A stretch of 64,000 bases of DNA from Artemia franciscana (Eukaryota; Arthropoda; Branchiopoda; Anostraca; Artemiidae), in assembly GCF_032884065.1 (NCBI RefSeq), contig NC_088866.1, positions 46,100,653 to 46,164,652 of the forward strand. Direction: 5' to 3'. Below, one piece after another: positions 55,271 to 64,000 of the stretch (its first letter is position 1; each line of letters begins with the position of its first letter). The notes under the pieces were generated by a model. It was not told where the DNA came from. It did not search any database and was given only the letters and a program-made list of their open reading frames with translations. The position numbers and the translations under genes are program-made.

Positions 55271-56319
55271 TATCATTTTAATAGGTCCAAAAGAGGCTTA
55301 AAACTGAATTTGCAAGAAAAGCAATTATTTTAATCAGAGCATAAAATATGGTATTGAGTGGTATGTCAGCCTTATTTGTAGACAAATTAAATGAACTGCT
55401 CAATATTTACCCTATATGTAGCCCTAAATAGGCCTAATATACTTCTTTGTTGTTTTAGTTTTGTGATGTTTCATGCCTTCTCTTTAAATTAGGTAAAAAC
55501 TTAGAATAGTGTCTATCCTGGAGACATGGTAGAACAAATAAAAGACATTTTTAGATTGCAATTTTATGTTCACTTTTGTTATTTTGTTGGCATTTTGACA
55601 CTTTGTTCCTAGCCATCCCTTTAATGATCTTATATAGCATTAGGCAATATAAAAGACTGACCAACAAAAATGATGGAATTCTTACATTATAATATGGACC
55701 AATTATGATTAAATCATATTTCCTTGTTTTTCTTCCCATTCTCATCAGTTGTCATTAATGATTGTCTTAGTTTATTTTATGTAGTCTAGCATTATATGAG
55801 ACTGCTAGAGGGTTAGTTGGGAATGAATTGTCAAACCAGAACTATAAAAGTGAATAGGGAATAGAAATTTAATAGTGTCTCTCTTTTTGCACTAGCATGT
55901 CTTCTTCTGAGGAACCACTATTCTTGACCTTTATTTCAAAATAGTTTATTACATTCTTGACCTTTTGACTTTCTTGGTGAATATCCAGTTTTGTCTGAGT
56001 AATTACATTTAAAATTGTTTTTTAATTTTTATTTAGAAATGACAATAACAATGGAAGGAAACATAATTATCTCATAGAAGTATGCTACCTATTATAAAGT
56101 AAGAATTTCAATGTTCTAGTATTTTCTTTTGATTTTGTATATAATCTGGGACTATATATGGGACCATCAGGAGTGGTGATGGTGCATTTTCAGAGAAGCA
56201 ACTATGATATTTAGGAAAAGCATAAAATATTGAGTCTAATGGTACTGTTTTTTTTTTTTTTCATCTGTATTTTTTTTTTCTTTAAATGAGGCCAACCACT
56301 ACAAATTTACCAAAGTTGA
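55271..56319. other. No gene recognised
   Basis: AT-rich. The first 50 or so bases are a diverged arm of the neighbouring inverted repeats; the rest has no clear content. Confidence 0.5.
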
Positions 56320-57715
56320 ACTTTGATTGTCCTACCAGAGTTTTTATTATCTGACCTTTGAACTATTTTTAACAAAATGGTTATCTTGAAATTTTTGTCA
56401 GATGGGTTTTGGGAAAAAAGGACATGGAGGGGCTAGTTGCCCTCAAATCTTGTTTGACTCTTAAAAAGTGAACTAGAACTTCCAATTTCCAATAAATGAG
56501 CCCTCTTGGAAGTTTATGCAAGCATCTCTTACATAACAACCATATATTCCCCCCAGAACATGGCTTATAATGCCTGCCCCCAGGCCCTGGGGGATTGTTT
56601 TGACAATGGAGTTTTTCTTATCTGACCTTTGAACTATTTTTAACAAAATGGCTCTCTAAAACTTTTCTTGGATGGTGGTGGGGGCTTTGTTGCCCTTAGA
56701 TCTCTTTTGACTCCTAAAAAGTGAACTAAAGCTTTCAATTTCCTTCAAATGGAGCCCTCTCTGAACCATATACACCCAAGGACATAACTTTCAACATCTG
56801 CCCCCTGGGCCCTATGGGGTTGTGTCAACACTGGATTTTTTGTTATCTAATTTGTAAACTATTTTAAAAAATGGCTATCTCAAAATTTGTGTTAGATAGG
56901 TTTCGGGAAAAAGGCGTGGGGGGGGCTCTTTGTCCTCAGACCTCTCTTGACTCTTAAAGAAGTGAACTAGAAATTCCAATTTCCAATCAGCCCTCTCTGA
57001 AGGTTATAAGAGCACCCCTTTCATAAAAACCATATATGCCCCCAGGAAATAACTTAAAAAACGCCTGCCCATGGGCCCATGGGGGTTGTGTTATCACCTT
57101 AGTTTTTGTTATCTGAGCTTTAGTTGCCGTCCAATCTCTTTTGACTTTCAAACTGAACTAGAATTCTCAATTTCCAGTTGAATGAGCCCTCTCCAAAGTG
57201 TAAACGAGCATCCCTTCCATAAGAACCATATACCCCCCCAAGGTATAACTTACAACGCCTGCACTCAGGCTCTGAGGGGGTTTTGTTAACCCTGGAGCTA
57301 TTGTTATATAATCTTTGAACTATTTAAAAGAAATAGCTATCTCAAAGGTGTTATTGGATGGGTTTGAGGAAAGAAGGGGTTGGAGGCGGGGATAGCTGTC
57401 CTGCAATCTCTTTCGACTCTTAAAAAGCGAACTTTACATGAGCATCCCTTCTAAAAGAACCATATATACCCCCAGGGCATAACTTATAACGCCTGCCCCT
57501 GGGGGGTTGTGTCGACACTGGAGCTTTTTTTATATGATTGTTGAACTTTTTTTGAAAAAATGGCTATCCCAAAATTTTTATCAGGTGCATTTGGGAAAAA
57601 GGGCATGAGGGGGGGGGGGGCTAGTTGCCCTCTGATTGCTTTTGAATTTTAAAAAGTGCACTAGAACTTCCGATTCCCAATCAAATGAGCCTCTTCCGAA
57701 GTTTATGCAACGATC
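56320..57715. repeat. Tandem array of six diverged 200 to 270-bp units, related to the foldback family
   Basis: The block GAACTATTTTTAACAAAATGG marks units at about 56358, 56631, 56854, 57113, 57317 and 57542. Within each unit come TGGCTATCTCAAAATTTTT, GGGGCTAGTTGCCCTC, CTTAAAAAGTGAACTAGAACTT, AATGAGCCCTCT and CATAACTTATAACGCCTGCC. The same blocks in the same order form the core of foldback copies A to D (for example TGGCTATCTCAGAATTTTGA, AAAAAGGGCACTAGAACTTT and AATGAGCCCTCTTGCAAC in copy C). Confidence 0.85.
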
Positions 57716-57739
57716 CCTTCCATATGAAGTGCCTCCAGA

Positions 57740-57985
57740 ACAAAATAATGATAAAACATGGGAGCTGTATGGCCTTTAATATAGGCAACGTTATAGCGTT
57801 GCCTCTGATAGGCCAGACAAGAGACTTAAATAGAGTTGAAAGAAGTGGAGAATCATTTAGGATGAAGTTTCTACGTCCTACTACTTTTGAAGCTTTGCTC
57901 ACGATGGATTCGTAGTGATTGGTGAATTTTGGCTCACTATCTATTATTACTCCAAGGTTCCGCTCAAAAGATATTTATGGCATTA
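57740..57985 (-). pseudogene. CR1-like reverse transcriptase fragment (thumb)
   Basis: On the minus strand RNLGVIIDSEPKFTNHYESI, then VSKASKVVGRRNFILNDSP and LLSTLFKSLVWPIRGNAI are read in one frame with no stop. This fits the LGVxxDxxLxFxxHI and LYKSLVRPxLEYG motifs that follow the RT palm. It sits directly at the end of the 56.3-57.7 kb array. Truncated at both ends. Confidence 0.7.
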
Positions 57986-58148
57986 GACTGGTGCTAAAGC
58001 TATAGGTTGACTAGAAATTCTGCAGCCCAAGCCAGATATCCATGCTCAGTGTGCTCTTCAGATAATATTGTTGTTGTTTGTATTCATTAAATCTCAGTTA
58101 AATATGGTGAGGATTAGCAGCCAGAGTTATGATGGCATCTTCATGTGT

Positions 58149-58650
58149 AAGAATCTCCAAAGAAAAGTACCCGAAAATTCTAAAACGCGTCAATGAAACT
58201 TTGTTGCACAAGGTCTTGAAACTTTATCTTCATCAGTCTTGAAGGTATTGTTTTATTATCGCTTTCATACAGGTATATCCTGCATCTGGAGTGGTCTTCT
58301 ATGACCAATGAATAATTTAAAATGGAGCATACAAGTCTTTCTCTGTTAGAAATAGCCGCTAGTGTTGCTATCCAACACTAACTTTTTGTTGAATCTCCAA
58401 AGAAAAGTACCCAAAAATTCTCCAAAGAATCTCCAAAGAAAAGTACCCAAAAATTCAAAAACGCGTCAATGTAACTTTGTTACACAAGGTATTTTTCATC
58501 AGTATTGAATGTCTTGTTTTATTATTGCTTTCATGCACGTATATCCTGCATCTGGAGTTGTCTTCCGTGACCAATGAAGAATTTAAAATGGAGCATACAA
58601 GTCTTTCTCTGTTAGAAATAGCCGCTAGTGTTGCTATCCAACTCTGACAC
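58149..58650. repeat. Tandem duplication of about 280 bp
   Basis: The segment AATCTCCAAAGAAAAGTACC to GCTAGTGTTGCTATCCAAC occurs at about 58149-58375 and again at about 58422-58640, with a short extra triplication of CCAAAGAATCTCCAAAGAAA at the junction. Confidence 0.9.
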
Positions 58651-59699
58651 ATAGGCCGCTCTAACACTTCATTGGGTATATTAGCATTACGTTGATAAGA
58701 GTATGCACTCTTATATTAATAAGAGTTGACAAATGAAAAATTAATAAAAGGTGTGCTGTGCTAAATACGAAAGTTCCCAAATAAAATTCTTTACAATACC
58801 AGACACATACATTGCTTTTGGTGTTCAAAGCTCAGAATAGCGCTCTCCACTGGTATCATCATGAAATTGCAAACATTTTTGAGTTTGTCAGCTAAGGCCA
58901 CCTCTCCTGGTCTAAATACCTTGGAGGAGTCTGAAAGAAATGTGTAACTATTTCCTCTGAGTAAGGTCACCTATAGACATATCTAAGGGAGGGATCCTTC
59001 TTTCTGTCATTCTACTCCTCCTGTCTTCTATCCTGTCGCTCTCTGACCAAAGCCACGCCTACTCTCCGCTCTTTAACATAAGTGTGGTTAGGAGCTGGAA
59101 AATTAGATTTCAAATTTAATTTGATCAGATCAAAAATGCTTTATGAGCTGGCTCCCTTACAAACCGGTGCCTACGGCAGTCTGCCCCCTTGTCACTTCCT
59201 AGTTCCTTCCTTCAGGGATAGTTTTGTTCTTGCTTTATATCAATTGTCTACAAAATTGTGAATACGAATTATTGTTTTATTATAACAAGCGTGTTCTATG
59301 TATTACATGATGATTAAAATTTCAGTGGAAAATAAAAGTATAAGCAGTATAACAAATACCATGATAGAAATAGATTAAAGACCCCATTACTGATAGTTTC
59401 TCCAGTTCATTCTATTCTTCCGTTGTAAAATAGGTCGAATCCAGAATAATGTGATTTTCGGGTGCCAGGGAATTTTGAAAAATCTGGCCTCTATTCTTTT
59501 TTCTATTATTAAGATACCACAGAATAATTTAGATAAATACACAGTGTTCACATCTGTGATATCCTTCTTGTCTTTTTCTATCTTCCTAAATAAATCAAGA
59601 GCAGTTGCTCCCAACCAATTTTGGGTCATGCCCTACCATTTTTATGGCACTTGGTATTAACCAAGTGCCATTCGGAAAAATCCCGTTGATTCGGAAAAT
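58651..59699. other. No gene recognised
   Basis: No convincing frame, splice-flanked segment or repeat. Confidence 0.5.
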
Positions 59700-61760
59700 A
59701 GAAAAATTGAAGTATTTTTAACTTACGAACGGTTGATCAGGTCTTAATAAAATTTGATGTTTTGAAGGATATCGTGTCTCATAGCTGTTATTTTAAATCC
59801 CGACCGAATCTTGTGACATTGGGGGGGGGAGGGAGTTGGGAGGGGGGAACCTAAAATCTTGGAAAACACTTAGAGTGGAGGGATCGGGATGGAACTTGGT
59901 GGGAAAAATAAGCACAAGTCCTAGATACATGATTGACATAACCGGAACGGATCCGCTCTCTTTGAGGTAGTTGGGGGGGGGGGTTAATTCTGAAAGATTA
60001 GAAAAAATGAGGTATTTTTAACTTAATTAAATCCCGAACAGATCTGGTGACATTGGGGGGGGGGGTTGGTAGGGGGAAACCTAAAACTTGGAGAATACTT
60101 AGAGTGAAGGGATCGGGATGAAACTTGGTGGGAAAAATAAGCACAAGTTCTAGATACATAATTGACATAACCGGAACGGATCCACTCTCTTTGGGGTAGT
60201 TGGGGGGGGGGGAGTAATTCTGAAAAAATAGAAAAAATGAGGTATTTTTAACTTACGAACAGGTAATCGGATCTCAATGAAATTTGATATATAGAAGGAT
60301 ATCGTGTCTCAGAGCTCTTATTTTAAATCCCGACCGGATCAAGCGACATTGGGGGGGGTTGGGAGGGGGAAACCTAAAACTTGGAAAACACAGAGTGGAG
60401 GGATCGGGATGAAACTTGGTGGGAAAAATAAGCACAAGTCCTAAATACATGATTGACATAACCAGAACAGATCCGCTCTCTTTGGGGTAGTTGGGGAGGG
60501 GGTTAATTCTGAAAATTAGAAAAAATGAGGTATTCTTAACTGATGAACGGGTGATAGGATCTCAATGAAATTTGATATTTAGAAGGATATCGGGTCTCAA
60601 AGCTATTTTAAGTCCCGACCGGATCTAGTGACATTGGGGGGAGTTTGGGGTGGGGGAACCTAAAATCATGGAAAACGCTTAGATTGGAAGGACTGGGATG
60701 AAACTTGGTGTGAAAATAAGCAGAAGTCTTAGATGCGTGATTTACATAATTGGAACGGATCCGCTCTATTGGGGGAGGGAGTTAATTCTGAAAAATTAGA
60801 AAAAATGACGTGTTTTTAACTTACGAAGGAGTGACCGGATCTTCATGAAACTTCATATTTAAAAGGACCTCGTGACTCAGATCTCTTATTTTAAATCTCA
60901 GCCGGATCCAGTGTAATTGGGGGGGGGGGCAGTTGGGGGGAACCGGAAATCATAAAAATACTCAAAGCGGTGAGATCAGGATGAAACTGGATGGGAAGAA
61001 TGAAAACCTGTCTAAGACACGTGACTGACATAACCAGACCGGATCTGCTCTCTTTTTTGGAGTTGGGGGGTTAATTTTGAAAATTGAGGTATTTTTAACT
61101 TACGAAAGGGTGACCAAATCTTAATGAAATTTGATATTTAGAAGGATCTTGCGCTTTAAAGCTCTTATTTTAAATTCCGACCAGTTCCTGTGACATTGGG
61201 GGAGTTTTAGGGGGAAACCGGAATTCTTAGAAAACGTGAAAATTGGGCATTTTTATCTTACGAATAGGTGATCGGATCTTAATGAAATTTGATATTTAGA
61301 AGGAATTCATGTCTCAGAGCTCTTATTTCAAATCACGACCAGATCTTTTGACATTGGGGGGAGTTGGAGGGGGAAATCTTGGAAAACACTTGGAGTGGAG
61401 GAATCGGGCTGAAGCTTGGTGGATAGAATAAGCAAATGTCCTTGATACGTGATTGACGGAACCGTACTGGATTCGCTCTCTTTGGGGGAGTTGGGGGGGT
61501 TCAGTGATTTGACGAGTTTGGTGCTTTTGGACGTGCTAGGACGATGAAAATTGGTAGGCGTGTCAGGGAGCTGCACACACTGACTTGATAAAGTCATTTT
61601 CCCAGATTCGACCATCTGGGGGGCTAAAGGGAGAGGAAAAATTAGAAAAAATTTGGTATTTATAACATACGAGTGGGTGATCGGATCTTAATGAATTTTG
61701 ATATTTAGAAGGACACTGTGACTCAGAGCTCTTATTTTAAATCCTGACCGGCATTAAGCC
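59700..61760. repeat. Tandem array, about seven units of 230 to 300 bp, G-rich
   Basis: Units share TATTTTTAACTTACGAAC, AAATTTGATATTTAGAAGGA, TTATTTTAAATCCCGACCGG, GTGACATTGGGGGG, GGGATCGGGATGAAACTTGG and ACGGATCCGCTCTCTTT in fixed order. The second unit (about 60010) lacks the middle section. Each unit holds two G-runs on the plus strand. Confidence 0.92.
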
Positions 61761-64000
61761 TCTTATCTTCCTTTTAAATCAATATATTGATTCATAGAAT
61801 TTTGCTAGAGCTCATACCATATGATCTCTTGGCTCTTAGCTCTTCTTGCCTCGTCACAAGTGCCATATGAGCTCTTATCTCTTGTTAAAATCCTGATGCC
61901 CCCTCATAATATTTAGATTTGGTTATTCAAAATTTTACATGTATTCACGCGAAAGAAGCTTAAAAGGGCATTAATTTAGTATATTTTTTAGGTCGTTCTC
62001 TAGGCATATTTCATACTAATGAAAAATATTGTCTGAATACAACAGCTTTTATAAAATCTATGACGTTGTTGGAATACTATCATGTATCTTTTTTACTCTT
62101 TAGACACATATGAATGTGAATATTCACATGGATTTTTTTTTATTATTTCAAAGTTAAGGCTCTAAGATATACTCAACCGAAAGGTGCACGTTCTACCCAT
62201 GACCCACCAAATATTGCTATGCCTAATCGGCGGTGGGCATGTTCTTCGTTAGGAATCACGGAATTAGACTCTTATCGCTGAAGTATCAAGGACAGTGACA
62301 ATTAAATATGATAGTTTGAAATTGTTTAGTAGAAAACCATACATATTATAGATACATATTAAAAAGACAAAATAAAGAATACAATTTTTAATCGAAAAAA
62401 CCTCCATGCGCAGTTATGTAGTTTTTGTTAGTAGCAGCCGCTAAATGAAAAAAGAAGAAACCTGCATGAAAAACAGCGAAAAAGTTAAATATCTTTAAAA
62501 TCTATGGCACCGAACAGCTCAAGAACATGGAAACTTCCTTCGGAGGTGTAATTGCCTTCGAGAATCAAAATATTGGCTAAGTTGGGTTTCTACAGGCAAA
62601 AGGTGTTGCCAATATCGATTACTTTTTTTTTTTTTTATTTCCATGGTTCAGCCTGGCACCATTGACAAAAATGTTGCACTGCTCTAGAAACTTCATGATT
62701 AAAAAGAATAAATACCTTGCATAATCTCCATTGTTCGATGTGGACAGATCTTAGATGCGAATAGGGAGGAGGGGGCATTTTTTTTCAGTGTCGTTGGTAA
62801 GTTGAGAAACTGGTATTCAAGAAACATGGGAAGTTATTAGCCCTTTGTGTATATTTTATGCTTCTTCTTCTAGTAATGTTCCTGCCCCCCCCCCCCCTCA
62901 CAAAAAATAATGAGAGTTTAGATGGCGAACTGTGACTTTGGTCGCAATTTCTTAACAAGAGCTTATGCTTTACGAGATGATGCCAGAAATTCTCCTACCA
63001 GTATTTATTATTTTGCATGTATCAGTAATCAATATACCTTTTATAGCTTTGCCAGCATCATTAGTGTGGTTAATACTGAGTCAAAGCCAAAACATCTTTT
63101 TTGTTTAGTTCCGGTGACGGTGGGGCTCTTCAGTAAATTGAGTCAGCATTGTTCCGCCCACTTTTCATCTCGCAAAAATTCAGTTTTAGTACTAGATTCT
63201 AGGTAGTTACTGTAGAGTCAAGTCACGGTGTCAAAAAGCCGTTTTTGTCATTTTAGTGGATTATATCCAGCACTAAAATCAATATTTTAACGTTTTCACT
63301 TAGTTTTGAGGACGCCACTAATTCACAGGCACTAAGTAACATCTTAGACCTCTCAGGATATCTTGTTCCAGGAACGTATACAACCAAAAGAATTTTTGGA
63401 ACCAGATCCCTTCAAATCAGGTTCGTTGTGAAGCGTTTTTCCCTACAAGGGGCGCAAGTTCGAAAGAGTTAGTTATATTGATAGAGTATGAAATCGTAGT
63501 TTAGTCCATTATTCTCATATAACAGATTTTTCTAACATTTTCTTTTAATTTTCTCCCTCCCTCCCGAAATGTTTGTTTGGGTACCTACCCTGCTCAGTAG
63601 TTTTCTTGAAACACATATTTCTTACACAGAGTACAGATACAGACCTCGATATAAACAACCCCACGCAAATTTACCTTGCAGTTTGGAGTGGTTTAAAGAG
63701 GAGAAATCTGTTGAAAAGGGATATATTAATTTAAGATATTGCAAAATTTTATACTTTGTTTGCAGTTTTAGTTTCTGCAAGGGGCTATCCCTTGCCTTCC
63801 CCTCTGAACGAACTGGCTTGATTCTATACTTTGTCAATGAGATACTGTTGAAAAGTCAAATTATTTTAGTTAACCAGGAAGGAATTTATGGCCTACTAAC
63901 TTTTGAGACAAAGTTTTTTTTATGGATACTTTTATCCATGTGTTTGGACATTCTGGCGTATTTAAGCACTTTTCAGGTCGTAATCGATTTTTTAACTGAA
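61761..64000. other. No gene confirmed
   Basis: Two frames of moderate length (62922-63206 plus, 63622-63837 minus) show no family motif and no good splice context. The rest is AT-rich with homopolymer runs. Confidence 0.45.

Noticed and set aside
61328-61615. Pro/Ser-rich 95-codon minus-strand frame
   Set aside because: Translation of the G-rich tandem array; matching parts recur in other units with breaks.
62922-63206. 94-codon plus-strand frame
   Set aside because: No domain, no splice signals; open frames of this length are expected by chance in 64 kb of six-frame sequence.

Overview
The window is AT-rich animal nuclear DNA. Short exons sit in long introns between GT/AG sites, non-LTR retrotransposons are abundant, and tandem and inverted repeats fill the rest. 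The style fits an arthropod, perhaps a branchiopod crustacean such as Artemia; that genus is an impression from the repeat families, not a proof. No bacterial operon, CRISPR array or rRNA gene is present.

The main gene is hidden between repeats. Five short exons on the minus strand (49190 down to 22369) join with matching splice phases into a 195-codon frame. Its last exon carries the conserved C-terminal box of HYLS1, a centriole/ciliogenesis protein. The gene spans about 26.8 kb, and introns 1 and 3 (about 11 kb each) are packed with retrotransposons.

Layout. 1-2.5 kb: two intronless minus-strand reading frames, an STPR-repeat protein (cut by the window edge and by a stop codon) and an ankyrin-repeat protein with a PRANC/F-box-like C-terminus; CRE-type TGACGTCA/TGACGTAA sites lie upstream of both. 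3.2-8 kb: two copies of a foldback repeat family; the second lies between pieces of a decayed protein-primed DNA polymerase B (Polinton/Maverick type), followed by a small frame with tail-fibre-like motifs. 8-15.3 kb: several tandem arrays and a tandemly duplicated putative terminal exon (13.0-13.26 kb). 15.4-17.6 kb: a tRNA-derived SINE and a third foldback copy ending in a 128-bp perfect inverted repeat. 19.25-21.34 kb: a 114-bp minisatellite that holds a 685-codon open frame. 22.4-49.2 kb: HYLS1, with two foldback MITE-like elements, a nested pair of RTE-type elements, an I-type element (RNase H) inserted with a 13-bp target-site duplication in an older non-LTR element, a fourth foldback copy, CR1-like fragments and two further RTE copies. 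49.6-64 kb: decayed non-LTR pieces, large inverted repeats, and two long tandem arrays, one of which (56.3-57.7 kb) is built from a module shared with the dispersed foldback family.

All assignments rest on reading the sequence and on family knowledge; no alignment or database search was run.
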